Part shown: positions 26,305 through 35,826 of the stretch, in pieces
Layout of the letters: each line of letters begins with the position of its first letter
Numbering within the stretch: the first letter of the stretch is position 1
Assembly: GCF_004341375.1 (NCBI RefSeq)
Contig: NZ_SLXO01000001.1
Location: 1 to 64,000, forward strand
DNA from: Rhodothalassium salexigens DSM 2132
GTDB lineage: Bacteria > Pseudomonadota > Alphaproteobacteria > Sphingomonadales > Rhodothalassiaceae
Reading direction: 5' to 3'
Length of the DNA: 64,000 bases
Translations under genes and position numbers: made by a program
Notes under the pieces: generated by a model
What the model was told of the DNA's origin: nothing
Seen by the model: the letters and a program-made list of their open reading frames with translations, nothing else
Databases searched by the model: none

Positions 26305-27936
26305 ATGACGCGGTATGTCTTCATCACCGGCGGTGTGGTTTCCTCGCTCGGCAAGGGTCTTCTGTCGGCAGCCTTAGGCGCTCTGTTGCAGGCCCGAGGC
26401 TATAGCGTGCGGCTGCGCAAGCTCGACCCCTATCTCAATGTCGACCCGGGCACCATGAGCCCCTATCAGCACGGCGAGGTCTACGTCACCGACGACGGCG
26501 CCGAGACCGACCTGGACCTGGGTCACTATGAGCGCTTCACCGGCGTCTCGGCCCGGCGCAGCGACAATGTCACCTCGGGTCAGGTCTATTGGGACATCAT
26601 CAACAAGGAACGCCGCGGCGACTTCCTCGGCGGCACGGTGCAGGTGATCCCGCATGTCACCGACGCCATCAAGGCGTTCGCGCTGGCCGAATCCGACGGC
26701 ATCGACTTTATGTTGTGCGAGATCGGCGGCACGGTGGGCGATATCGAGGCGCTGCCGTTCTTCGAGGCGATCCGCCAGATGGATGTGGATCTGGGCCGCG
26801 GCCGGGCGATCTTCGTACACCTGACGCTGGTGCCGTATGTGGCCGCGGCGGGCGAGCTCAAGACCAAGCCGACCCAGCATTCGGTCAAGGAACTGCGCAG
26901 CATCGGCATCCAGCCCGACGTGCTGGTCTGCCGCTCGGAGCGCGAGATCCCCGAGAGCGAACGGCGCAAAATCGCGCTGTTCTGCAATGTGCCGCAATCG
27001 GCGGTGGTGCCGGCGCTCGACGTGTCGAGCATCTATGAGGTGCCGATTTCCTACCACCATCGCGGCCTCGACGCCGAGGTGCTGCGCGCCTTCGAGATCG
27101 ACGACGCGCCGGCGCCCGATCTGGGCGTCTGGACCGACATTCTCGAACGCCTGCACAATCCCGAAGGCCAGGTGACCATCGCGGTGGTCGGCAAGTATAC
27201 CGAGCTTCAGGACGCCTACAAGTCGCTCAACGAGGCGCTGGCCCATGGCGGCATCGCCAACCGGGTCAAGCTCAACCTGGTGTGGATCGAGTCGGAGGTG
27301 TTCGAGGCCGAGGACGCCGCCCAGCGGCTCGAAGACGTGCACGGCATCCTGATCCCGGGCGGCTTCGGCCAGCGCGGTGCCGAAGGCAAGATCGCCGCCG
27401 CCCGCTTCGCCCGCGAACGCAATGTGCCCTATTTCGGCATTTGCTTCGGGATGCAGATGGCGGTGGTCGAGGCGGCGCGCCACCTGGCCGGCATCGACGG
27501 CGCCACGTCGAGCGAGTTCGGCGACAGCGACCAGGCGGTGGTCGGCCTGCTCACCGAATGGGCCACCGACGCCGGCGTCGAGCTGCGCTCGGAAGACACC
27601 GACAAGGGCGGCACCATGCGCCTCGGCGCCTATCCGTGCGCGCTCAAGGTGGGCAGCCGGGTGCACGCCATCTACGACCAGGCCGACACCATCTGGGAGC
27701 GCCACCGCCACCGCTTTGAGGTCAATGTGCGCTACCGCGAGGCGCTGGAACAGGCGGGGCTGGTGTTCTCCGGCATGTCGCCCGACGGCCGGCTGCCCGA
27801 GATCGTCGAGATCAGCGACCACCCCTGGTTCATCGGCGTGCAGTTCCACCCTGAACTGAAATCCAAGCCGTTCGACCCGCACCCGCTATTCGCAAGCTTC
27901 GTCAAGGCCTGCCTGGAACAAAGCCGGCTGGTCTGA
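26305..27936 (+). CDS. pyrG: CTP synthase
   Basis: A 543-residue amidotransferase making CTP from UTP with ATP and glutamine. The N-terminal synthetase domain has [20 protein letters not shown] (P-loop), the [20 protein letters not shown] block and [10 protein letters not shown]. The C-terminal glutaminase domain has PGGFGQRG, the nucleophile in [11 protein letters not shown] and the His-Glu pair in VQFHPEL. Length is normal. The ATG at 26305 gives the family's usual N-terminus (TRYVFITGG). Confidence 0.98.
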   Translation: MTRYVFITGGVVSSLGKGLLSAALGALLQARGYSVRLRKLDPYLNVDPGTMSPYQHGEVYVTDDGAETDLDLGHYERFTGVSARRSDNVTSGQVYWDIINKERRGDFLGGTVQVIPHVTDAIKAFALAESDGIDFMLCEIGGTVGDIEALPFFEAIRQMDVDLGRGRAIFVHLTLVPYVAAAGELKTKPTQHSVKELRSIGIQPDVLVCRSEREIPESERRKIALFCNVPQSAVVPALDVSSIYEVPISYHHRGLDAEVLRAFEIDDAPAPDLGVWTDILERLHNPEGQVTIAVVGKYTELQDAYKSLNEALAHGGIANRVKLNLVWIESEVFEAEDAAQRLEDVHGILIPGGFGQRGAEGKIAAARFARERNVPYFGICFGMQMAVVEAARHLAGIDGATSSEFGDSDQAVVGLLTEWATDAGVELRSEDTDKGGTMRLGAYPCALKVGSRVHAIYDQADTIWERHRHRFEVNVRYREALEQAGLVFSGMSPDGRLPEIVEISDHPWFIGVQFHPELKSKPFDPHPLFASFVKACLEQSRLV

Positions 27937-28384
27937 CCTCCGGTCGCCCGCTTTCGCGTCCAACCCGCCCGTCATGGCAAGCCACGGCACAGTGGCGCGG
28001 CAAGTTGGCGGTGTTGGCGGCCGAGCCGATGCCCGGCTGGCTCCGGGCGCCCATGACCGGCGGCGGCTGGATTGCGTCGCGGCGTTCGGACCATGACGGG
28101 CAGGGCGGTTTGGCGGCGCGACCGCGGGCCGAGTCGGGACGGCCCGGGCGTGCCGCGCGCGCTGAGGCTACCGCCGACCGTGAGGCGGCGGCGTCAGCGC
28201 TTATAGCCCCTTTCCCTTGTCCCCAAAGGCACTTGGCCGACGCGCCGAGATGCATCTGTGTCGCATTTGCGTGCGGTTGCGGCATCGTTTGACCATACAC
28301 GCATAACATGCATTACTTGTGTAATGTGGTGATCGAGCGCGTTGTCCGTCCGAGCCGGGTCTCTTCAAGACAGGGGCGAGCGCC
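27937..28384. other. Intergenic region before the radical SAM gene
   Basis: About 450 bp. The first 270 bases are GC-rich with no supported gene on either strand. From about 28280 the composition turns AT-rich and contains a promoter-like pair of hexamers and a short palindrome (described separately). No RNA gene was recognised. Confidence 0.5.
28289..28325 (+). promoter_or_regulatory. Candidate promoter and operator of the radical SAM gene pair
   Basis: TTGACC and ATTACT are separated by 17 bases, a fair sigma-70-type match. The -10 hexamer overlaps ATTACTTGTGTAAT, a 5-bp inverted repeat with a 4-base spacer, where a repressor could block polymerase. The site ends 60 bp before the ATG. Confidence 0.45.
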
Positions 28385-29536
28385 ATGATCTTCACCGCCG
28401 TCATCAAGCCCACCCATATCTGCAATCTGGCCTGCACCTACTGTTACAATGACGATGTGCGCGACCCGGTGATGCGCGACGAGACGCTGGAACGCACCAT
28501 CGCCGAAACCTTCGCCTATGCGCGCGCCCACGCCCCCGGCCGGCGGGTCAGCTTCATCTGGCACGGCGGCGAGCCGATGGTCGCCGGGCGGGCGTTCTAC
28601 GAGCAGGCGTGCGACCTGCAACGCCACTATGCCGGCGACCTGACCTACGCCAATTCGATCCAGACCAATGGCGTGTTGATCAATGACGCCTGGCTCGATC
28701 TGTTCGCGCGCGAGCGGTTCAGCCTGTCGGTGTCGATCGACGGGCCGAAGCCGGTGCACGACGCCTATCGCCTCGACAAGCGCGGCCGTGGCTCGTTCGA
28801 CCGGGTGATGGCGGCGGTCGAGAGCGTGCAGGCCGCCGGCCTGCCGCTTGGGGTGTGCGTGGTGATCAGCCGCGCCAATCGCGACCGGGTCGACGAGCTT
28901 TACGACCTGCTGGCGGCGCGCGGGCTGCCGTTCAACGTCATCCCGATCAACAAGTCGGGCGGTGCGCGCGAGGCCTATGACGATGTGGGGCTCGGCCGCG
29001 AAGACTATGCCGAGCCGTGGATCAGGCTCTACGATCGCTGGTTCGACGCCGACGAGGATTATGTCTATTGCTCGGACTTCGTGTTCAAGACCCGCGCCAT
29101 CGCCGCCGGCCGGCCGGCCGACTGTGTGGGCCTTGCGCGCTGCGCCGACACCAATATCTCCATCGATCCGGTGGGCGACGTCTATCCCTGCGCGTCGCTG
29201 TCGGGGCACGCCGACACCCGCTACGGCAATATTCTGGACGCCGATCTGGCGACGCTGATGGCCGGGCCGGTGGCGCGCGCCTATCGCGACCGCGCGGTCG
29301 ACCCGCAATGCGCGCGCTGTCGCTGGCAGCATGTGTGCCATGGCGGCTGCCAGGCCCGCTCGTACAAGTTTTTCGGTGATATCGACGCGCGCGACTATTA
29401 CTGCCCCAGCCTGTTCCGCGTGTATGAGCATATCGCCCGGCGTCTGGACGAGCGCGGCGTGCCCCGCGCCGACCGGCCCCCGGTTCCCGCCGTTTCGTGC
29501 GACCGCACCAATGCCGCCCCGGTCTATACCGCTTGA
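28385..29536 (+). CDS. Radical SAM/SPASM peptide-maturase-like enzyme
   Basis: A 383-residue iron-sulfur enzyme. The radical SAM cluster motif is Cys13, Cys17 and Cys20 (CNLACTYC), followed by the SAM-binding GGEP (61-64) in WHGGEPM. A C-terminal SPASM domain, which binds auxiliary [4Fe-4S] clusters, has Cys247, 253, 269, 309, 312, 318, 322 and 340, including RCRWQHVCHGGC. This places it with anSME/AlbA-like enzymes that modify peptide or protein side chains. The next gene, 98 bp downstream, encodes a 103-residue protein that is the obvious candidate substrate. A sulfatase is not seen here, so sulfatase maturation is not supported. The start has AGGGGCG upstream. Confidence 0.88.
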   Translation: MIFTAVIKPTHICNLACTYCYNDDVRDPVMRDETLERTIAETFAYARAHAPGRRVSFIWHGGEPMVAGRAFYEQACDLQRHYAGDLTYANSIQTNGVLINDAWLDLFARERFSLSVSIDGPKPVHDAYRLDKRGRGSFDRVMAAVESVQAAGLPLGVCVVISRANRDRVDELYDLLAARGLPFNVIPINKSGGAREAYDDVGLGREDYAEPWIRLYDRWFDADEDYVYCSDFVFKTRAIAAGRPADCVGLARCADTNISIDPVGDVYPCASLSGHADTRYGNILDADLATLMAGPVARAYRDRAVDPQCARCRWQHVCHGGCQARSYKFFGDIDARDYYCPSLFRVYEHIARRLDERGVPRADRPPVPAVSCDRTNAAPVYTA

Positions 29537-29634
29537 CCGCTTGAGCGGCGGTGGCTCGCGTCCGCCGGTGTTCCCGCCGCGCCCCGTGTCCGTTGCGTTC
29601 GCGTTCGTCTCACTCCCTAGAAAGGAACGATCCG

Positions 29635-29946
29635 ATGAAGACACCGAAGGCTCCGGGCGAGCCGATCACCCCGTGCACGCAAGCGCCGGCGCTGCGCGCC
29701 ATCGACCCCGACGCCAAGCCGTTTCGGCCGACCGAAAAATCCGAAGGCTATACCGCGCCCGGCCATGTGAAGCACTTTCTGCCTGACCGCGAGGTCAATC
29801 TGGCCCAATTGACCAAGTCCTTGGCCGATGTGTTCGGCGAGCCGGCGCTGCGCATTCGCGACCTGCACCTGGAGATCGACGAGGGGTATTGGACCCAGAT
29901 CTGCGAGGACCCGTGGAGCGGCAATATCTATCGCTACTCGTTCTGA
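29635..29946 (+). CDS. Small protein next to the radical SAM enzyme, candidate peptide substrate
   Basis: A 103-residue protein of no recognised family. AAAGGAA lies just upstream of the ATG. The first 50 residues are polar and Pro-rich (PCTQ at 13-16). A helical leader-like block follows (VNLAQLTKSLADVFGEPALR, 54-73). The tail, residues 84-103, is GYWTQICEDPWSGNIYRYSF, rich in Tyr/Trp and with one Cys. Leader plus aromatic tail beside a SPASM enzyme resembles a ribosomally made, post-translationally modified peptide precursor. It has no signal peptide or membrane helix, and no exporter or protease gene is nearby. An accessory protein role is the main alternative. Confidence 0.6.
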   Translation: MKTPKAPGEPITPCTQAPALRAIDPDAKPFRPTEKSEGYTAPGHVKHFLPDREVNLAQLTKSLADVFGEPALRIRDLHLEIDEGYWTQICEDPWSGNIYRYSF

Positions 29947-30166
29947 GCCCGCTCCCGGTCCGGGGCAGGCGGCGCTAAGGGGCAGGGTACCCACCGGGGC
30001 ACGCATCGGGCCGGGTGCGCTAAGGAGCCGGGCGCCAACACCGGCGGCTGCCCCCTAGCGCCGGGGCGGTTGGCTTGCTACACAGGCGACCGATTGAGGG
30101 ACCGTCCGCGACCTGGCGTCGGGGCGGTTCCGTCTCCTGTTTTCAGCCCAGTCAGAGAAGCCGCCG

Positions 30167-31681
30167 ATGACCGAGACCAGCACCGCCGAAGCCCCCGTCT
30201 ACACCCTGGAAGGCGCCACCGGCCCGTGGGAAATCGTCGTGGGCATGGAGGTTCACGCCCAGGTGATCTCGCGCTCCAAGCTGTTCTCGGGCGCGTCGAC
30301 CGAATATGGCGCCGAGCCCAACAGCCATGTGTCGCTGGTCGACGCGGCGATGCCCGGCATGTTGCCGGTGATCAACGCCGAGGTGGTGGCCCAGGCGGTG
30401 CGCACCGGTCTGGCGCTCGACGCCCGGATCAACAAATGGTCGCGCTTCGACCGCAAGAACTATTTCTACGCCGACCTGCCGCAGGGCTATCAGATCAGCC
30501 AGTTCCAGTACCCGATCGTCGGCGAGGGTGAGATCCACCTGGACCTGGGCGACGGCCGCACCAAGACCGTCGGCGTCGAGCGCATCCATCTGGAGCAGGA
30601 CGCCGGCAAGTCCATGCACGACCAGCACCCGCGCTATACCTTCGTCGACCTCAACCGGTCGGGCGTGGCGCTGATGGAAATCGTCTCCAAGCCCGACATC
30701 CGCAGCCCCGAAGAGGCCGGCGCCTATCTGAAGAAGCTGCGCACCATCCTGCGCTATATCGGCACCTGCGACGGCAATATGGAGCAGGGGTCGATGCGCG
30801 CCGACGTCAATGTCTCGGTGCGCAAGGCGGGCGCGCCCTATGGCACGCGCTGCGAGATCAAGAACGTCAACTCGGTGCGCTTCGTGATGATGGCCATCGA
30901 GGTGGAGGCCCGGCGCCAGATCGACATTCTCGAAGCCGGCGGCACCATCGACCAGGAAACCCGCCTGTTCGATCCGACGCGCATGGAAACCCGGTCCATG
31001 CGCAACAAGGAAGAGGCGCACGACTATCGCTATTTCCCCGACCCCGACCTGTTGCCGCTGGAATTCGACGACGCGTTCGTCGACCGTTGCCGGGCCGACC
31101 TGCCGGAATTGCCGGACCAGAAGAAGCAGCGCCTGATCGCCGAGTTGGGTCTGCCGGACTATAACGCCGGCGTGCTGGTGGCCGAGAAGGAAAGTGCGGC
31201 CTATTTCGACACCCTGCTGGCCGCCCTGGTGGCGCGCACCGGCAAGCAGCCCGCCGAGGTGGCGCTCAAGGCGTCCAACTTCGTCATCGGTGAACTGTTC
31301 GCCCATCTCAACAAGGCCGGGCTCGACATCGCCCACAGCCCGGTGTCGGCCGACGCCGGCGCTGAGTTGCTGGCGCTGCAGGAGGACGGCACCATCTCGG
31401 GCCGCATCGCCAAGGACGTGTTCGAGAAGATGGTCGAGACCGGCAAGCCCGCCGGCCAGATCGTCGAGGAGGAGGGGCTCAAACAGATCGCCGACACCGG
31501 CGCGTTGGAGGCCATCTGCGACCAGGTGATCGCCGACAATCCCAAGCAACTCGAACAGTATAAGGCGGGCAAGGAGAAGCTGTTGGGCTTCTTCGTCGGC
31601 CAGGCGATGAAAGCCACCGGCGGCAAGGCCAACCCCCAGGCGGTTAACGAGATCCTCAAGGCCAAGCTGGCCCAGGCCTGA
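30167..31681 (+). CDS. gatB: Aspartyl/glutamyl-tRNA amidotransferase subunit B
   Basis: A 504-residue GatB, which phosphorylates misacylated Glu-tRNA(Gln) or Asp-tRNA(Asn) before amidation in the GatCAB complex. Family segments are [51 protein letters not shown] and [11 protein letters not shown], with a YqeY-like C-terminal tail domain (about 360-504). The gatC and gatA genes are not in the window. The start has GAGAAGCCGCCG upstream. It is not obviously co-transcribed with the radical SAM pair, which ends 220 bp earlier. Confidence 0.97.
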   Translation: MTETSTAEAPVYTLEGATGPWEIVVGMEVHAQVISRSKLFSGASTEYGAEPNSHVSLVDAAMPGMLPVINAEVVAQAVRTGLALDARINKWSRFDRKNYFYADLPQGYQISQFQYPIVGEGEIHLDLGDGRTKTVGVERIHLEQDAGKSMHDQHPRYTFVDLNRSGVALMEIVSKPDIRSPEEAGAYLKKLRTILRYIGTCDGNMEQGSMRADVNVSVRKAGAPYGTRCEIKNVNSVRFVMMAIEVEARRQIDILEAGGTIDQETRLFDPTRMETRSMRNKEEAHDYRYFPDPDLLPLEFDDAFVDRCRADLPELPDQKKQRLIAELGLPDYNAGVLVAEKESAAYFDTLLAALVARTGKQPAEVALKASNFVIGELFAHLNKAGLDIAHSPVSADAGAELLALQEDGTISGRIAKDVFEKMVETGKPAGQIVEEEGLKQIADTGALEAICDQVIADNPKQLEQYKAGKEKLLGFFVGQAMKATGGKANPQAVNEILKAKLAQA

Positions 31682-31777
31682 AGCGTTTCGCGATCCGACC
31701 GCTGAGCCTTGGGCGGTCCATCCGGCCGCTCTGTGCTTTGCACAACCCACGGGCGGTAAAGTCGATTGGATCGAGAT

Positions 31778-31808
31778 CGGCCGGTGTCTCGTGCGCCGGC
31801 CGTTTCTT
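31778..31808 (+). terminator. Rho-independent terminator after gatB
   Basis: A seven-base-pair GC stem (CGGCCGG with CCGGCCG) with an 11-base loop is followed by TTTCTTT, about 95 bp past the gatB stop. Confidence 0.65.
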
Positions 31809-31963
31809 TGAGTTTCAAGCACTTTGTCCGGGCCGGGGCGCCTGCTTCCGTCATCGGTCCGGACATCATGGTTGACGGTCGACTAACGTCATCCGACAAT
31901 GCGTCACATTGAGTTAACATAATCCCGCTAGCGTCGGGCGGTGTTCGCTCAGGGTGAAGTACA

Positions 31964-33148
31964 GTGGCCATGATCCAGATCGGCAGTCTTGCCCAGGCGG
32001 CCCCCGTTGTGTCGCCGGCGGATACATGCGGGGCCGTCTACGAAATCTTCCGCAGCGAGCGTGACCTTCTCGCCGTGCCGGTGGTGGCCGATGGCGTGCC
32101 GCGTGGCTTGGTCAACCGCCAGCATCTGCTGGTCGAGATGGCGGGCCAGTTCGGCCGGCCGTTGTTCGAGCGCAAGCCGATCACGGTGTTGATGGACGCC
32201 CAGCCGCTGATCGTCGAGGCTGACATTTCGCTCGACACGCTCAACCAGGTGCTCGCCGCCGACCGTCCCGCGGCGTTGACCGAAGGGTTCATCATCACCC
32301 GCCGGGGTCGATATGAGGGGCTCGGCACGGCGCTGTCGGTATTGCAAGCCAACATGGCCGAGGCGCGCAAGACCGCTGACCAACTGGAGACCGCGCGCTT
32401 CCAGGCGGAGGCTGCGGTGCGCTCCAAGTCGCTGTTCCTGGCCAACATGAGCCATGAGTTGCGTACGCCCCTGAACGCCATCATCGGCTTTACCGACGTG
32501 GTTTGCCAGGAGCAATTGGGGCCGATCCGGCCAGCCAAGTATGGCGAATACATCGAGGACGTGAATGCCAGTGGCAAGCATCTTCTCAACGTCATCAACG
32601 CGATTCTGGACATGTCCAAGATCGAGGCCGGACGTCTCGACCTCGACGAGGACTATCACGATCCGCACGAACTGATCGTGATGGTCGTTCGGATCATGCG
32701 CGGCATGGCCGAGCGTGCGTCGGTATTGGTGCGCGAGACGGCCGGTGCTGGCCTGCCGCTGGTCCGTATGGATATGCAGTTGTACCGGCAGATGCTGATG
32801 AATCTGTTGTCGAATGCCATCAAGTTCTCCGACCCGGGCAGTGAAGTGCGGGTGGAGGCGGAGGTTCTGGCCGACGGCCGGTTCGCGACCCGGGTGGTCG
32901 ACGAGGGGTGCGGTATTGCGCCGGGCGATCTGGCGCGGGTGATGGAGCCGTTCGGGCAGGGCAGTGTGTCGCGCGTGCGCCGCCAAGCGGGCACCGGGCT
33001 GGGTTTGCCGCTGGTCAAGGCTCTGGCCGAAGCCCATGGCGGGGCGCTCGACCTCGATAGCCTGCCGGGTTTGGGCACCACGGTCACCGTGACCTTGCCC
33101 GCCGAGCGGGTCGCCAGCGCCGACGCGATGCCCAATCTGATCGCCTGA
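31964..33148 (+). CDS. Sensor histidine kinase with an N-terminal CBS-like sensor region
   Basis: A 394-residue soluble kinase without membrane helices. Residues about 1-125 resemble a CBS pair (LLAVPVVADGVPRGLVNRQHLL and a second GFIITRRGRYEGLG segment), which usually senses adenine nucleotides. A coiled linker leads to the HisKA domain with phospho-acceptor His164 (MSHELRTPLNAIIGF). The HATPase_c domain has LLSNAIKFSDPGS (N box), VVDEGCGIAPGDL (G1) and GTGLGLPLVKALAE (G2). The GTG at 31964 has AGGGTGAAG at normal spacing; an ATG two codons later is possible. No response regulator is nearby, so the partner is unknown. Confidence 0.88.
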   Translation: MAMIQIGSLAQAAPVVSPADTCGAVYEIFRSERDLLAVPVVADGVPRGLVNRQHLLVEMAGQFGRPLFERKPITVLMDAQPLIVEADISLDTLNQVLAADRPAALTEGFIITRRGRYEGLGTALSVLQANMAEARKTADQLETARFQAEAAVRSKSLFLANMSHELRTPLNAIIGFTDVVCQEQLGPIRPAKYGEYIEDVNASGKHLLNVINAILDMSKIEAGRLDLDEDYHDPHELIVMVVRIMRGMAERASVLVRETAGAGLPLVRMDMQLYRQMLMNLLSNAIKFSDPGSEVRVEAEVLADGRFATRVVDEGCGIAPGDLARVMEPFGQGSVSRVRRQAGTGLGLPLVKALAEAHGGALDLDSLPGLGTTVTVTLPAERVASADAMPNLIA

Positions 33149-33262
33149 TCCCGACGCCGGCTTTGGTGGGTGGCCGACGGCATGGGATGGGTTCAGGGGT
33201 GTGGACAAAAACCCGGTCGCGTTTTGTTGACACCTGGCGGCGCCGCTGATATCCCCGCCCGT

Positions 33263-33353
33263 GGAGAGGTGGCCGAGTGGCTTAAGGCGCTCGCCTGCTA
33301 AGCGAGTTGGGGTTAATCACCCCTCGCGGGTTCGAATCCCGTCCTCTCCGCCA
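33263..33353 (+). tRNA. tRNA-Ser (anticodon GCT), CCA encoded
   Basis: GGAGAGG at the 5' end pairs with CCTCTCC before the discriminator G and CCA. The anticodon loop reads CTGCTAA with GCT central, inside a TCGCC/GGCGA-type stem (CTCGC with GCGAG). A long variable arm, typical of tRNA-Ser, precedes GGTTCGAATCC. It folds by eye as a standard cloverleaf. Confidence 0.95.
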
Positions 33354-34336
33354 CCCCCTCCCGACAGTGTTCCGTAGCGGCCTCTCAGGCGCCGTTTTAT
33401 GCGCTTCTCCGGCTTGACCGGTCTTCGCATCCACCCGCATTCTTCGCCCAAGACCGCTGCACTTGGGTGGAGCAAAAAGGGCGGGGTGCACAATCGACTG
33501 ACCGCCAAACAGCTCAAGTCGCTGCCGCTCTGCTCCCGCCCAATGGAAAGACGATCTGGAATATATGTTGCTGCGTCGGTCGGGTGCGCCATCCTCCGGC
33601 CTTGATCTGGCCCGAGACGGCGGCGTTCATGGCGCCGCGGCCGCGGGGCGTGGCGGGTATGCCCCCGACATCGACCTGGCGGCCGATATCTGGCCGGGGC
33701 CGGGCCGAGCGGCTGAAGGCCGGCAAGGCGCACCGGGTGGCGCCGGCTTCCCCAAGATCGGCCACGATTATCACCAGCGGTCCGATCCGGCTTCCCGGCG
33801 ATCAGGTCGAGGATGAACTGCGTGTGGGCTGCAATTGGATTCGCGTGGCGGTCGCCGCCCATGGACCAGGTTTCAGCTGCTCTTCAAGACGACACCGGGC
33901 CGTCCATTTGACGGCGGTGGGAGGGAGGATGCCGAACCTCCTCGCCGCTGCCCGACGGAGGGACTGGCCGCCTTTTCCCGCCCCTATCCTGCCTCACACA
34001 CCGACCGACCGGCTGGGAGGGCTCCCGGCGCTTCCGTCAACACGCGGCCTGCTCTCGCCGGCTTTCGCGCGCCGGTGGCCGGTGGCCGGTGGCTGGATCG
34101 TGCCCCGTGTCAGCCAAAATCTGGACGGATCGGGCTTTCGAACGACGGCGAGGACCGAAGCAGCATCGAATCGACAGAGAAGGTTTGGCTGGCGGGGGCA
34201 ACGATCTGTCGTAGGACGGGCAACCGGCAACAGCCTTGGGGGCACCACCCGGCACCCGCCGACCCGGTACAGAAAAGACCGAGGTCCGAGCGTCCCGGCC
34301 GTCGCTGTGCGTCTGTTATCGACTTGCTTGATTGAA
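33354..34336. other. Inter-tRNA region of about 1 kb with no supported gene
   Basis: Several overlapping open frames exist on both strands, but none encodes a recognisable product or has a good start context. There are no clear integrase, repeat or attachment-site remnants by eye. The region is flanked by tRNA-Ser and tRNA-Pro, both common insertion targets. Confidence 0.5.
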
Positions 34337-34413
34337 TGGTCGGGGAGAGAGGATTCGAACCTCCGGCCCCTGCGCCCCCAGCACAGTGCTCTACCAGGCT
34401 GAGCTACTCCCCG
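34337..34413 (-). tRNA. tRNA-Pro (anticodon GGG), CCA encoded
   Basis: On the minus strand CGGGGAG pairs with CTCCCCG, followed by the ACCA end. The D-arm region reads AGCTCAGCCTGGTAGAGC. The anticodon stem CTGTG/CGCAG closes the loop CTGGGGG with GGG as anticodon, and the T-arm is GGAGGTTCGAATCCTC. Length with CCA is 77. Confidence 0.93.
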
Positions 34414-34488
34414 ACGATGTGAGCCGCGTTCTAATGGGTTCGTGAGCAAAGGACAAGGAGAAAATACCCGTCCCGCCGCACCGAGCCA

Positions 34489-35223
34489 TCAACCTCGCAA
34501 CAGGCCGCGGATGGCGCGGAGTTCCGTCAGAAGACCCTGCGCATCGCTGGGCGTTTGAAGGCCCGATAGTGGCGCCGAGCCCGGGCGCGCACGGTCGCGT
34601 GTCGGCGCAGATCGCGCCGGATCGGACGATGCCAGATCAGCAGTCGAAGCCGGGGCCGACGATGCCGGCTCGCCTCGTGGCGCCGGTTCCCCCGGCGCCA
34701 GTGCAGAGGAGGGCGTGGGCGATGTGGGGCTCGTTTGGCTTGGCGAAGACGTGGCCGCCGGCTGTTGATCGCGGGGCGCACCGATCAAGGACGCCAAGCC
34801 CGCGTCCGACGCCAGGCGATCGTGAACTGTGGCGCGCAATCCTTTGTCGCGAAACAGCTTTTGAACGCCCTTGATGGTCACGCCATCGGTGTATAGGAGC
34901 GCCTTGATGGCGCGCAGCACCTCCACGTCCTGCGGCCGGTAATAGCGGCGGTTGCCGCCGCGCTTGAGCGGCCGGACCTGGCTGAACTTGGTTTCCCAAA
35001 AGCGCAGCACATGGGCCGGCAGGTCCAACTCGGCGGAGACTTCGCTGATCGTGCGATAGGCTCCGGCGGCCTTGTCCGTCGCGCGTGTGGGCGGTTGGCC
35101 GGTATCGGTGGCATCGGGCGCGGTCCGACCCGGCCCGTCGGCGGAGCCAAAGGCTTGAGGCGTGTCTTGCGACGCGGCCTCGGCGTCGATGATGGCGGGG
35201 GGAAGCGACGACTCGCCGGTCAT
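34489..35223 (-). CDS. MerR-family transcriptional regulator
   Basis: A 244-residue regulator. The MerR winged helix-turn-helix is central, at about residues 55-125 ([20 protein letters not shown], then [20 protein letters not shown]), with the WETKF and RRYYR signatures. Both the N-terminal 50 residues and the C-terminal 110 are Pro/Ser/Ala-rich and look disordered. No effector-binding domain or Cys cluster is present, so a metal sensor role is unlikely. The gene sits directly after ihfA, as in many alphaproteobacteria, with 15 bp between them. Confidence 0.9.
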   Translation of the reverse strand: MTGESSLPPAIIDAEAASQDTPQAFGSADGPGRTAPDATDTGQPPTRATDKAAGAYRTISEVSAELDLPAHVLRFWETKFSQVRPLKRGGNRRYYRPQDVEVLRAIKALLYTDGVTIKGVQKLFRDKGLRATVHDRLASDAGLASLIGAPRDQQPAATSSPSQTSPTSPTPSSALAPGEPAPRGEPASSAPASTADLASSDPARSAPTRDRARPGSAPLSGLQTPSDAQGLLTELRAIRGLLRG

Positions 35224-35238
35224 GGGAGACGCCGCGGC

Positions 35239-35586
35239 CTATTCCGCCGCCGCCTGATCCGTCTTCAACGCCGACAGGCCGCCGCGCGCCTTGATGCCCT
35301 GGTCGATATCGTCCTTCATGATCTGACTCGGACGGAACACCAGCACCCGGCGCGGCTCGATCGGCACCTCTTCGCCGGTCTTGGGATTGCGACCGACCCG
35401 GCCGCCCTTGTGGCGCACCACAAAGCTGCCGAACGACGAAATCTTGACGGTCTCACCGTGGACCAACCGGTCGGTCATGGTCTCGAGCACGGACTCGACC
35501 AGATCCGCCGTTTCGTTGCGCGACAGCCCGACCTGCTTGTAGACCGCTTCGGCCAGATCGGCTCGCGTCAAGGTTTTGTGCGACAT
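35239..35586 (-). CDS. ihfA: Integration host factor subunit alpha
   Basis: A 115-residue HU/IHF DNA-bending protein. The signature [23 protein letters not shown] is in the beta-arm that intercalates into the minor groove; the Pro between GRNPKTGEE and the arm tip is typical of IHF. The N-terminus [19 protein letters not shown] and the KISSFGSF turn match the alpha subunit. The C-terminal tail is slightly longer than the usual 100 residues. Confidence 0.95.
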   Translation of the reverse strand: MSHKTLTRADLAEAVYKQVGLSRNETADLVESVLETMTDRLVHGETVKISSFGSFVVRHKGGRVGRNPKTGEEVPIEPRRVLVFRPSQIMKDDIDQGIKARGGLSALKTDQAAAE

Positions 35587-35826
35587 CCGGCTACCCCCTG
35601 ACCCTCTGACATGTTCTTGACTCGAACAGCTTAAGGCGAAAAGGCGCCCAATTCAATGTAGTTACCAACTTGCGCGGCAATCGGTCGACAGCCCAGAGGC
35701 CGGCCTGGCGCGGATCTGACACGGGTCCGAGGCCGGACGGACCGGGCAGCGGCAATTCACAGCCGGGCCGGGCACATGCGGCTTGGTTCGGTTGGCCCCG
35801 GGTCTCGCCCAACCGGAAGCCGCGCG

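Noticed and set aside
27902-28309. Short frames on both strands upstream of the radical SAM gene as a possible precursor peptide
   Set aside because: No leader-plus-core pattern, no ribosome site, and composition like other non-coding DNA. The downstream 103-residue protein is a far better candidate.
33467-34402. Open frames between the two tRNA genes
   Set aside because: No recognisable domain, poor start contexts, and one runs into the tRNA-Pro gene.
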